A DNA stretch of 64,000 nt from Gonatopus flavifemur. Lineage: Eukaryota > Arthropoda > Insecta > Hymenoptera > Dryinidae. Where the stretch lies: contig JAFFJZ010000003.1 in the NCBI GenBank assembly GCA_018340375.1, positions 25,110,001 to 25,174,000 on the forward strand, written 5' to 3'. The notes under the pieces are model-generated. The model was not told where the DNA came from and searched no databases. It worked only from the letters and a program-made list of their open reading frames with translations. Both the position numbers and the translations under genes were made by a program. This document shows, in pieces, positions 21,961-31,936 of the stretch; the first letter of the stretch is position 1; every line of letters starts with the position of its first letter.

Positions 21961-22220
21961 CACGGAGAAAAAAATTCTCTGGAATAGCAAATTTTTTGTG
22001 ATGACAACGAACTTGTTAGCGACGACAGTGACTTTTCAGCTACGACAGCAAAAAATGTTGACTTCTCCTGCAAAATTTATTTGCTATTCTATGTATAATA
22101 CCAAAATTTGCTGGAGGAGCAAACATTTTTTGCTGTCACAGCAAGAAAGTTGATGCCCCAGTAAAAGAGACTCAGCAGAATTAGATTTCGCCGTCACAGC
22201 AAATTTCTTTTTCCTCCGTA
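21961..22220. mobile_element. Complete TTGCTG/CAGCAA hairpin-array MITE
   Basis: It begins CACGGAGAAAAAAATTC, ends AAATTTCTTTTTCCTCCGTA (final G changed to A), and has TA on both sides (21959-21960 and 22221-22222). Inside are TTTTTTGTGATGACAACG, CAGCTACGACAGCAAA, TTTGCTGGAGGAGCAAAC and TTTTTTGCTGTCACAGCAAG. This is the clearest full-length copy and serves as reference for the interrupted copies at 36595-37372, 41607-43150 and 43732-45047. No gene. Confidence 0.8.
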
Positions 22221-22590
22221 TATGTGGATACGTTGTTATCGACGAATTTTAAATATTTTTCTCTGGCTGTATACTATCATGAATGTTATTCCTCTTATTC
22301 TGGTGAGTTACAAATTCTCAAATAACAGCAGTGATAGTAACAGTAAAACTGTGAACGGGCTTCTTATACCGACTATGCAATATACGAGGTGTGTTCAAAA
22401 AGTAAGGTGACTTTTCAAATTTCGCGGGCAACGTACTTTCGATTATCGATTTTTTTGTTTTGTTATGTTGGCACACTCTTCCCGAACATCTGTACCAAGT
22501 TTCGAGTGTATAGCATTTTTTGTTTGGTTGTGAGAGGCGTAAAGGTTATAAGTGTTTTGCGTGCTCGGCGATTTCTTGCTATCGAAAAAT

Positions 22591-23535
22591 ATGGATTAAA
22601 GGATTTGCATCAAATTTTGTGTAAAAAATAAAATAAAGTGCTCCGAAACACTTGAAATGTTGACAGTAGCGTACAGTCAAACTGTTCTGAGTAAAAAAAA
22701 TGTTTACAAGTGGTACAAACTCTTCCAAGATGGCCGGGAAGATGCCAATGACGAGCCTCGCTCTGGACGCCCAAGCACGTCAACAACTGATGAAAACGTT
22801 CAAGCAGTGAAGAAAATTGTTTTGGAAAATCGTCGAATCACTATCAGAGAAGTTGCTGAGGATGTTGGTTTATCGCTTGGCTCGTGCCATGAAATTTTTT
22901 CTAACGTTTTGGGCATGAGACGTGTGTCAGCGAAGTTTGTTCCGAAATTGTTAAATTTTGACCAAAAGAACCGTCACATGAGCATCGCTCAAGAACTGTT
23001 GAATGACGTCAACGACGATCCAGATTTACTCAAAAGGGTCATAACTGGTGACGAATCATGGGTATATGGTTATGATCTCGAAACCAAAGTCCAATCGTCC
23101 CAATGGAAGACCCCAGATGAGCCAAGACCGAAAAAAGCACGCCAAGTTCGATCAAATGTCAAAGTTTTGCTCACTGTTTTCTTCGATTACCATGGCGTGG
23201 TGCATCAGGAGTTCTTACCATATGGTCGTACGGTCAATAAACAGTATTATCTTGAAGTTATGCGCCGTTTGCGAGAAGCAATACGAAGAAAACGTCCAGA
23301 ATTGTGGAAAAATAATTCATGGCTTTTGCATCACGATAATGCCCCTGCTCACTCATCTTTGCTTGTGAGAGATTTTTTGGCCAAAAACAACACCACAATC
23401 ATGCCTCAGCCACCATATTCACCGGATTTCGCCCCATGTGACTTTTTCTTGTTCCCAAAACTAAAGAGACCTATGAAAGGACGGAGATTTGCAACGATTG
23501 TTTTACAATTACACGAAGTTCAATGTACACAGTAA
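22591..23535 (+). pseudogene. mariner transposase (copy 1), nonsense codon and disrupted 3' end
   Basis: The family's cut-and-paste DNA transposase starts at ATG 22591 but meets TAA at 22597, where the family usually has Gln before Arg-Val/Ile. In the same frame a 292-codon open stretch runs from 22657. It holds the helix-turn-helix DNA-binding half (KNVYKWYKLFQDGRED, SGRPSTSTTDENV) and the catalytic core with all three aspartates: TGDESW (D132 of that stretch), LLHHDNAPAH (D227) and SPDFAPCDFF (D262), giving DD34D spacing. After GRRFATI (about 23500) the frame runs into foreign sequence and stops at 23533. The expected tail (GDYFEGGNINID, stop 24679) survives about 1.1 kb downstream. No functional product is expected. 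Confidence 0.92.
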
Positions 23536-23646
23536 CAAATTTTTCGTCATTGTCTAAAGTGTTAAACTTTGTGTGTAGAATATTTAACATTCTACACACA
23601 ACTTTTGACACTTTACACAATGACGAAAATTTTTTTACTATGTATA
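23525..23646. mobile_element. 122-bp hairpin element inside mariner copy 1
   Basis: Two ~55-bp arms face each other around a 7-bp loop: TTTTTCGTCATTGTCTAAAGTG near 23538 against CACTTTACACAATGACGAAAAT near 23609, and TTTGTGTGTAGAAT near 23569 against ATTCTACACACAAC near 23590. It sits at the point where the transposase ORF breaks. Non-coding. Confidence 0.85.
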
Positions 23647-23649
23647 TCC

Positions 23650-23935
23650 GAAACAGAAACGTTCGTAGAATATACGAATGAGATACGAAGAACATATAAT
23701 GAACGTTCATAGAATATTGGAATGAGACTGTTTTAAAGGTACTTGAAATATACATAGTACATCCGAAATGTATGATATTCATTCAATCGCCGTTCGATTG
23801 ACGTACCGTGGTATATTCGATTACATACGTTCGATGAATATGCGTAGCACCTATGAAACGGTCTCATTGAAATCTGCATAGAACATATTCCGAATATTCG
23901 GAGAACGTTCATAGTATATCCTGGTGCTACTTGGG
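23650..23935. repeat. Repeat ending ...GTGCTACTTGGG inside mariner copy 1
   Basis: This block repeats ACGTTC-ATAGAATAT words (GAACGTTCATAGAATATTGG near 23700, GAACGTTCATAGTATATCC near 23903) and ends in GTGCTACTTGGG. That is the inverted form of the CCCAAGCAGCAC start of the next element, so it probably belongs to the same family. The left end is unclear. Open frames at 23471-23969 (minus) are by-products. Confidence 0.5.
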
Positions 23936-24088
23936 TAGCTCCATACAGAGATGCTTTACAACACAACAATGAAGGCTCAAATGAATCTATTGGTTCATCT
24001 CAAGAATTACTCTGCTTATTTATACGTGCAATTGAATCAGAATACTCAAATTTAGATTTATAAAACATAGTCCTGAGTAATGGAACTT

Positions 24089-24225
24089 CCCAAGCAGCAC
24101 CAGGAGGAATTATGATGCGTACAACCTTCTATGGACATGCATAGAAGGTGATTATCCAAAACAGTCTCATTTGGAGGTTCTAAGGATGTGTATACTACGT
24201 CTGAAACATCCGTGTGCCGCTTGGG
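24089..24225. mobile_element. MITE family B (CCCAAGCAGCAC ends), 137 bp
   Basis: The left end CCCAAGCAGCAC and right end GTGCCGCTTGGG are inverted with 11 of 12 matches. The interior contains ACCTTCTATGGACATGCATAGAAGGT (24123-24148), a clean stem-loop. It shares the CCC....AGCAC end pattern with the elements at 23650-23935, 24343-24471 and 42150-42285. Confidence 0.7.
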
Positions 24226-24342
24226 TTATCTTGAAATATGGGTTAATTGGGATATAACCGTAAATAATCTCATACAAAAATAAAAGATCTTTGATTTTCT
24301 CACGCTTTTCCAAAGATGGCATGTTTAAAATACTTCAAACAT

Positions 24343-24471
24343 CCCGTACAGTACCGGGCATGTTTCTATACATGACATCTTCGTCCATCCACCTTGTATC
24401 CATGTCCACCATTTATCCATGTAAAATCCACGTAGATGCAACGTGGAAGCCGGTGGGTGTGCTCTTAGGGA
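24343..24471 (-). mobile_element. MITE family C, copy 1 (reverse orientation)
   Basis: Read on the minus strand this matches 42150-42285 almost throughout: TCCCTAAGAGCACACCCACCG at one end, CCACGTTGCATCTACGTGGA in the middle, and CCGGTACTGTACGGG at the other end. Ends CCCTAAGAGCAC and CCCGTACAGTAC are loosely inverted. It is the rightmost recognised insertion inside mariner copy 1. Confidence 0.8.
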
Positions 24472-24737
24472 TGATCATAGTTATAATCACTGATCATGAA
24501 CAGACAATCAAACTAAAATACCGCGATACGTAAGAACTCATGCTGAATACGTTCAATTTTTGTGATATTCTTTCTTAAGTGTGGAGACCAGATGACAGAC
24601 GCATCCCTACAAACAATGATTACTGGCGTTTTAATGGGGGGGGATTACTTTGAAGGGGGCAACATAAATATTGATAAATAAATAAATATTTTTTCTCAAA
24701 AATACAAAGTCACCTTACTTTTTGAACACACCTCGTA

Positions 24738-27085
24738 CACTTTCCGCATAATCTCTTACTTTTCATCTCCGCACCTAAATCAGGCATAGTTCACTCATTT
24801 ATTCAACATCAGTAAAGATGTATATATCTGTTTGAATCATTCATAAATTCCACTCTCCGTGCAGCCATTCTGCGAGAGTAAAAAAAGGAAGAACTGCTGG
24901 ACGATTTCAATACACGTATTGCGAGGTTTTAATTAGTAAATATACTGGAAACTTCTACTACATTCACAAGAATATTTCTCCACGTTTCACAGGATATTTA
25001 GCAACTAATTCAGTGCAAGAATCATTGGATAATTTTAGTATATATTGTTGCACAAAAGTTGAAATCTCATAATGCTTTCATTGAGTTCCAATTATTTTCT
25101 ACAAAATATTTTTAAACTTGAAACGCGAGTGGAATGAATTTCAACGTAAAATCGCTCCGAGTTATTACATCATCGTTCCTTTGCTGAAATCATCCTCGAT
25201 GTTAGGGGAAGTTTACGATGAAATTTGGCATTTGAATTAAGCATCTTCAAAGGGGGACGTGCCAAAACTACACTGGAGAATAGGGCATTTTATGAAACTT
25301 GTGGAGGATAGGAAGAATTTAACGATTCTCAAGCGTATGGGGAATCTTTCCGATTCGCGCGTAGCAGTAAAAACGCGTTTAATTTCATCACAGTGGTCTC
25401 ATTTTTTCCTCATGTTTTTCGTACCTCTGCATTTGACAGAAATTTATGACACCTCCAGAACGCATGAGACTTTTATACCCTCTTAAAATGTATCTGTAAT
25501 TCCTTATTTTTTCAGCATAGTGGTATTTGTTGCTATTAAATATATTTAATTTCAGCATCATGGTAGGCAAAAGATGCACTCGGTTCATGCGTCATACCAC
25601 CATTCCTGTGAATGTCCAAGCAAATAATCTTTCAATCTGCTCTATGTATTTTCCTTTCGCCCCGACGGCAAGTTTATTCCAAAGTCCCTTTTATGGATAC
25701 TTGATAGCTGCAGAAGCGACACTTACTCTAGACTTGTTTCACTTCAAAATTACGGTCGTAACGAATTAGTTACCATACCGTGTATCAATGAACATTGTAT
25801 ATTCTATTTTGTGTGCTTATGATAATACGTTTGAGAGAATCTGAGAGAGCTTGAAGATACGTCTTGCGTGAGTGAGAGGAAAAGAATGAAATAAATCCGC
25901 TTGAAATAAATTACTCTTGATCGTTCGTTTAAAAACCGTCTGCTAATGTCACGAATGTCAAACGTCCTGACTCGGGTGTGCTTTTTTCTTAAAAAATGAC
26001 AGGAAGACGGCGACAAACAACTTACATCTTTCTTTTTTTTTTCGTCCCGAGTTTTTCCCTTCCAAATTTTTTTACTACTCCAGACGTACTCCTTCGAGAC
26101 GTTTATCACTCGTGACATTGGCAGACAGCCCAGATTTTTTAAAAATAATTGGATTTGCACGCAGAATTTGAGAAGTTTACCCTGCTTCATCCACTTCATA
26201 TGGAATTAATTGATTGTTTTTTAATTCTTCTTTTTAATTTAGGGATATAACCTTCTGTTTGGAATATTTTGTCATGGATGAAGATCAATTGGACCATGCC
26301 ACTTCAATTGCTGTAGTCGTATGGAGAAAAATTCATGTAATTTATTAGGTATAATCCCGAAAGCACAACAAACTCTGAAGAATGTTTAGTGAACGTAGGT
26401 AGATCAAGGATACGGATATTTGAACGTTCAACAAATCTTCTGACTGCCTCAAGAAGAACTGATGAATACGTTAAAAACTATTGTTTGAAACGAAAATATT
26501 ATATACACATTTTTATGGATGCTATTTCAACAAAAACTTGTTATTGATTCGTTCGGCATAATTTACAACATAAATCCAACTTCATTGCTGTTATCATAGT
26601 AAGTACTTACAAAAATATATGGCTCATTCACTTCGAATAATCTTTTCATTGATCTATCCCATGATAAAATGAATGGGAATGCATTACAATGGTACAGTTA
26701 ACAATCATGATTTTGTTATTCAAGACTATCCTTTGTCAGAATTTCATCTTTCACTTCGATTGATACATTTTCTCAAATTTGGGATAAGTAAATCTTGGTG
26801 GTTGGTTACATTATCGATGGATGAAATTCTCCTAGGATTCCACGAGATGTTGAGAAAATCTCTACATTACCCACTTTCCCGAGTAGAGTTACCGATAAGT
26901 TACCGTCGCTTTTCCATTTTCTTCTCTAGCTCAAAGTCCTTATTCTTAATATCATAGAAGCGAACCATCGCTCAAATCGAATTCGTTCCTTTTGAAATTT
27001 CAAATATGAATTTGTATCAAAATTATGTATCGAATTTGATTGATTCTATGATATGGTTATTCACAACATCAAATATAGTATCGGA
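24738..27085. other. Gene-free stretch left of the transporter exons
   Basis: This should be intron of the transporter locus if its further exons lie to the left. Minus-strand frames at 25388-25588 and 25804-26199 and plus-strand frames at 25259-25769 and 26673-26957 contain no transporter-like segment. Nothing else was recognised. Confidence 0.45.
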
Positions 27086-27114
27086 CTAATCAAAGTTCCG
27101 TTTTTTTGACTTAC

Positions 27115-27535
27115 CTGGAGCGGGATAAGCTTTATCGTAGCGTTTCATTATGAACGAGACCATCGTTCCAAACGCAAGTTGTAAACCATGAGATAATATT
27201 TGAACCATAACTGCTCCACAAATAATAACGAAACCCCATCCTCCCTCAGGATAATAATGTCTCTTCAACTTGAGTTTTTTTCTGGCGTTTATCACCGTCA
27301 TGGAATCCTCTTCTTCTTCTATTCCTTGTTCTTCTTTTCCGTCTAGATCAAGATTCTCTTCATCTCCGATTCCAAGACCGTCGTATCGTGACGTGCCACC
27401 GAGGCCACCTTCGAGAATGAGTTGTTCGGAAAATCGTCGCCTCAGCATCTTCGGTGTGATGGGAGTAGAGCTGTTTTTACGCTCGCCAATGTTACGTGAT
27501 CCAGAATTTCGTCTTGTGTTTATAACGCTCTTTTC

Positions 27536-27576
<41 letters not shown>

Positions 27577-28324
27577 GCTCGATTCCGTTGGAAATATTTG
27601 CATCAGAGTGCAAAAGAGTTTCATCTCTCGTTGCCTTCAATTCAAATTTGGAATTGATCATTCTTGGAGAACCAATCTCCGAATGTGTAAAGAATCCATG
27701 ATCGGAGTGCCGTCGGCTCGTGATATTTCCTTGTCTTCGCGTATCTTCGTGACCTTGAGTCAAACTCGCTATCGAGTTATGACCGGAAGATAAAGGAGGA
27801 AGAGTGCTTTGACAAGTCGAGGTGGAGAAGCATGAATCTTTCCTCCTGTTGTAGATAATTGGTGTATCCTTAAACGAATGAGTCGAAATTCTACGGCGGA
27901 AACTGCAATGATTGCATTTACATTGACACTGACATTCGTTCGATAAACTCATTTGAACGATTCGTTTCGCCAACAAGCATTGACATTTCGACGAGGCGAT
28001 GGCGTCTGGACAAGATATCGAGTGTTCGGTTATTTCAGCCTCCCAAGATCGGGTAGTATCAGCGGATGGCGTTCGGATTAAATGATTCCTCGTCATCGTA
28101 CTACTCTCTATCGACCAATTATCGGAGTCGAAACTCGTTTTAACCGCTAACTTACGTTTATGTTGTTGAATAACATAATTATGATTGCACACATGATTCG
28201 ATCGATCATCGAGACGGAGCATTTCCGTTGCCTCCAGAGAAGACTCTTCCTCGTTTATCGCCGCGTTGTAAGAATTCCGACGTTTTTGATAATTAGCATG
28301 ACTTAGAAAATCCATTCTTCTCAT
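27115..28324 (-). CDS. Monocarboxylate-transporter-like protein, N-terminal exon A
   Basis: Exon of 403 codons plus one base, starting at ATG 28324 (an in-frame TAA lies just upstream) and ending at a consensus donor GTAAGT (27114 downward). About 350 residues of polar, presumably cytosolic tail hold a Cys cluster (seven Cys in residues 114-140, including ECQCQCKCNHC), a 14-Gln tract (250-263) and an acidic run. Then comes RHYYPEGGWGFV (EGGWGF at 360-365), the SLC16/MCT signature at the start of transmembrane helix 1, whose hydrophobic stretch follows (about 364-387). The usual final Trp of the signature is Phe here. MCT proteins move lactate, pyruvate or related substrates across membranes, but substrate cannot be told from this part. 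The remaining helices are in exons not found in the window. Phase-1 donor matches exon B. Confidence 0.85.
27536..27577 (-). repeat. Uninterrupted (CAA)14 tract coding poly-Gln
   Basis: Fourteen identical CAA codons on the minus strand lie inside transporter exon A. A pure codon run is prone to length variation between individuals. Confidence 0.95.
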
Positions 28325-29577
28325 ACTCGAAGAAAATTTTTAGATAAACAAATGGAAAATACTCGAAACAAATGATGATTCTTTCATCGAATAAGGAGTA
28401 ACCAAACGTTTCTAGACGAATCGTGGCGCGATTAAAACTGGCATTAGCAAAGAAATTGACGTGACGACCACTGTCGTGGTCACGCGTAAAAAGATGGCCT
28501 CTTCTTCATCCTTCATTGATGGCATCTTGATGCCCAGCACGCATGGAAAAGAACGTGAGGCCATGCGACATGTAGCGACTACCGATTTATTGTCCTGATT
28601 TTTCTTTCTACTCTTAGGGCACTGTATCAATCGAGTCAAATGAGGATTTCATTATTTTCGATAAAAAACCTATTAGAAACTTTATAAAACAACTTTTTGC
28701 TATCGCTTTCGACATTCTTATCTTGTTTATTTCTTGTCTATGCTCTTGAATGATGAAATCTTTCATCGGAGTTAAATTTGTCATCATTCAAGAATATTTT
28801 ATTTTTATCAACGTCTTATGAGATGTTCAGATACTTTTATTAAAGCAACGTAAAGATATTAGAACACTTGAAGAAGAATTAGCTTATTCCTGAGAACATA
28901 TTTTCTTGGTCTGAGAATATAAATTTTGTCCTTATTCGAAGAAGATACGTACTTGGAGTAAGAAAATTTTCTCGATATCACGTTGTGTGGCTTCACGCTG
29001 AGTAAACGTTTTCTTCGTTTGAAGAAAGTTGTCTTGACTCAAGAAAATATCGGATTGGACTCGGTGAATCCAATATTGTCTTGGTTTAAGATTTTTCCTC
29101 TCAGTGAACATTGAATGAAACTTCAACAAATGATTGGTATCTAATGGATGAGAATAAAAAAAGAAAAGAGATGACGAAATATCCTGTAGAGATTTTGATG
29201 AATGTTGAACAATTCAGCAAATTATGAGAGTTATACAGCGATAATACAATTTACGATTTATTGTTGGTGTCTTCCACATATGAGGATCAAATATACGTGC
29301 GTGCATGTTGTGCTTTGATGACGGTGGATGCTATATCCTCATCCTGTATCGCACGCAAAGCGAGAGACTTACTTTATTGTCCATCTGCTTACGATTTACA
29401 GTCTACCGCAACAAAGTACAGAATTCCCTGGTTTATGTGGAATGTTCAAAACCATAACACGAGTCTATACACAAGAATATACTCGAACATGTCAATCTAT
29501 GTCTAGGAATTTGACATTGCATATCAAAAAGACATCTCAAAAGTCATTTTAATAATTATAATTATCAAACTATGTAC
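28325..29577. other. Spacer between transporter exons A and B
   Basis: This holds the presumed promoter and 5' leader of exon A and, if exon B splices past it, intron. The block at 28425-28640 is richer in GC than its surroundings and open on the minus strand for 75 codons (28412-28639), ending in a hydrophobic VTTTVVVTSISLLMPVL; it could be an untranslated leader or small exon, but no splice site decides it. At 28870-29110 lies a TTCTTG/CAAGAA hairpin-array repeat related to 2165-2480, closing with TTTTTCCTCTCAGTG. Confidence 0.45.
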
Positions 29578-30826
29578 CTGCTGAATGGAGAGGTGGATGA
29601 TGAAACTTCAGTTCAGCCGTGATATGCCACGTCCCGGGCGCAGCAAATTGTAAACCGATTCCAAGAAAATGAACAAGCGCTGAGCACGTGACGATGACAT
29701 AACCCCATCCCCCTTCGGGATAATAATGTCGCATGAGAGTGACTTCTTTCCGAAGATCCGGAGCGCGTACCGTGGATTCAATTTTTCTATTTTTCTTTCG
29801 AAACATTTTGTTCCTTTCATCCCTCCGACTGTCGATCGAACTATCGATACGTCCATCCAACCACATATCTGTGGTTCGTGACTGCTTGTGAAGTTCACGG
29901 CATACTTCGTTGCCGGAACTGTGTCTTCGTCCGGGAGTAGATGGAATAGTTATTGGGGAACGGAAAGGATCAATTTGCAGTTTAAGAATACCTTCGGTCG
30001 TGCATTTAGCACACGCGTGCCTGTGACCGATTACCTGCGACGTTGATTTCGGATAATCATAGTCCATAATCCTAATTCGAGGGGACATGGGAATCACTTT
30101 CGTCGGCGAAGATGGGAGATAATTCGTTCCAAATTGATTTTTTTCAACATCAACAACCGACCTGCTCGGGATGATGCGATTATAATCTATTTCGTTTAAC
30201 GGACCCGAAGGATCCCTCGAGTCTCTCATCGTTTCTGCATATTTTGAAATCTTCTCGTGTGAAATCGATGTCGAGATCCATGTCAAGGATCGACTCTTTT
30301 TGCCAACAGGTGATAACAAATTTTGATTCAACGTTTGCAGGGATAAGTGTAGAGTTCTTTTTCGAGGATCAAATTCTAGATCGGATTTCCATCCCTTGGT
30401 AGATCTTTCTAGAGTTTGAGAAGATGTTTTTGTATCAGTGGACGAGATTTTGGGGTGAGTAAATTTTTCATGGGAATTGTTTTTCGATCGAGTTGTTTGG
30501 TTTTTGCCGTTCATCGGTATCATGAGATCATTATGTTTTGCGTTTCCTATGATCTTTTCTGTACCCAGTTTCATGTTGGACGTTTCGTTGGATGTATTGA
30601 ATTGCTTCCTGGTCTTCACGGTGCCACGATCAAATACGATTTCATCCAAACAACTGCATCTTGTAGTTGTCCCCAAAAGAGGATGCAAAAGGGTTTCACG
30701 CATCGTGGGAATAATGGTGAAAGCACGTGACAATGGATCTACTCGGACTCTAACCGTTTGTGGTGCGCGATCCGGCCAGGAGATACTGTGTTTCATACTT
30801 CTCTTATCTTGACGGTATATTGTCAT
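29578..30826 (-). CDS. Monocarboxylate-transporter-like protein, N-terminal exon B
   Basis: Exon of 416 codons plus one base. The chosen start is ATG 30826; the frame opens after a TGA at about 30859-30861 and the only earlier candidate is a GTG. It ends at donor GTACAT (29577 downward), phase 1. A long polar tail (about 365 residues, rich in Ser, Thr, Arg) contains two Cys pairs (RCSC, residues 57 and 59; CAKC, 272 and 275). Then RHYYPEGGWGYV (EGGWGY at 371-376) and a first transmembrane segment. The last 50 residues align with the last 48 of exon A, and HSISWPD (13-19) echoes HSISCPD (101-107) of exon A, so the two exons are anciently duplicated. They could be alternative first exons of one transporter gene or the starts of two paralogues. 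No continuation exon lies between B and A. Confidence 0.83.
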
Positions 30827-30856
30827 CTCGGATTCAATTTTAGACTGTTCTATCAC

Positions 30857-31687
30857 ATTTCATGTTATATCATTGAATTTTATCCTTTGTGTTCGATCTT
30901 ATTGATTCGAATAACGGAAATTGGGTGATTATTTTTAATTACATTTGATTTTTGAACAGACACGATGAAGTAAATGACGTTCTTATTCACACATGTTTTT
31001 TATCATATTGAACTCTTCTTGATTTTTACGATGGGAATTGTGGTTTTTTGACAGGGTATGATGGTCGAGTGATGGAATATAATCAGCACCGTTCGCCAGG
31101 CGTGTGCGAAATACGTTTTATTATAGTACGTTTGCACAACCCACTTTCATTCCCTAGACATTAATCCTGCTGACATCATTCCTATTTTATTGGCATCCCT
31201 CAAGTTATGTACTAGAATAGACGCCTTACGATAATATTTTCAGAACCTTTCACAGCCAGATCCTTTAAGAGCACAAGGCACTCAGAGATTTTGTTCTCTC
31301 TACCTTTGCCTCTTGATCCGTAGAGAAAAGTTTACGATATGTGTTGGCATTGGAATATCTCAATCAAGACATATTGTGAAATTTATAGAAAATATTTTGT
31401 ATTCTGGTGGCACAGATTTATAAACTCACTATCGTTATTGGGGTTGAAAATCAATCATCGATGAAAAAAAATCATCATTATTGTTCAGATTTGATAATAT
31501 GGATTTCAATCTATTCTCAGTATCAACATGATCAATGAAGGGAGCGAGGAGAGATTCTCAATTACAAGGTGTAAAAAAACAGTTTGTCTAAGATTTTCTT
31601 TTCGTATACGAAAAATATTAATTGAATAGAACGCACTTTTTGGAATATTTTCTCCAATGTGAAATAATCAGATGGATGAAAGTTATG
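30857..31687. other. Upstream region of the transporter locus
   Basis: This is the presumed promoter and 5' leader of exon B on the minus strand. No TATA box or initiator could be assigned with confidence. No ORF. Confidence 0.35.
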
Positions 31688-31934
31688 CACTGAGAACTCA
31701 ATTTCTTCGATTTGAAGACAATTTTTTTGCTCCCATTCGGATAAATTTTGTTTTCAATAGAAAAAAAAATAGTTCATTCCAATGGGAAAATTTTTCTTTG
31801 AAGGAATATATTTCTGTTTCAATTTGAAAATTTTTTGTTTCAATCTGATCAAAAATTTTTCCATTGAAAAACACATTCATTAGAATGAGGACAAAGAAAA
31901 ATTCCTTTCAATCTAAGAAATTGGGTTCTCAGTG
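31688..31934. mobile_element. MITE with CACTGAGAACTC ends and TG/TG flanks
   Basis: Left end CACTGAGAACTCAATTTCTT, right end AAGAAATTGGGTTCTCAGTG: a 20-bp inverted repeat with one mismatch. Both sides carry TG (31686-31687 and 31935-31936) as direct repeat. The interior is built of TTTCAA/TTGAAA and TTTTCCATTGAAAA-type stem-loops. The minus-strand frame 31698-31880 is a by-product. Confidence 0.88.
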
Positions 31935-31936
31935 TG

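Larger units (their letters stand above)
22385..24735 (+). mobile_element. mariner element (copy 1) with perfect 30-bp ends and ~1.1 kb of internal insertions
   Basis: The left terminal repeat starts CGAGGTGTGTTCAAAAAG (22385-22414). Its exact 30-bp complement ends the element at 24706-24735. TA lies outside each end (22383-22384, 24736-24737), the standard mariner target duplication. Length is 2351 bp against about 1.3 kb for an intact mariner. The excess lies between the transposase body, which breaks off near 23500, and its C-terminal tail near 24630-24681, and consists of short inverted-repeat elements stacked there. Identical ends point to fairly recent insertion, although the gene is dead. 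Confidence 0.93.

Noticed and set aside
23048..23368. 106-codon plus-strand frame inside the mariner
   Set aside because: Alternative frame of the transposase; the main frame holds the DDD catalytic motifs.
25804..26199. 131-codon minus-strand frame that might have been the next transporter exon
   Set aside because: Its product is Lys-rich with no transmembrane helix and no phase-1 acceptor in place.
27270..27793. Plus-strand frames at 27270-27701 and 27536-27793 with poly-Cys and poly-Leu tracts
   Set aside because: They are shadows of the (CAA)14 tract and the transporter coding exon on the minus strand.
30416..30812. Plus-strand frames of 104-111 codons, partly hydrophobic
   Set aside because: They lie wholly opposite transporter exon B, which has a recognised motif and splice donor.
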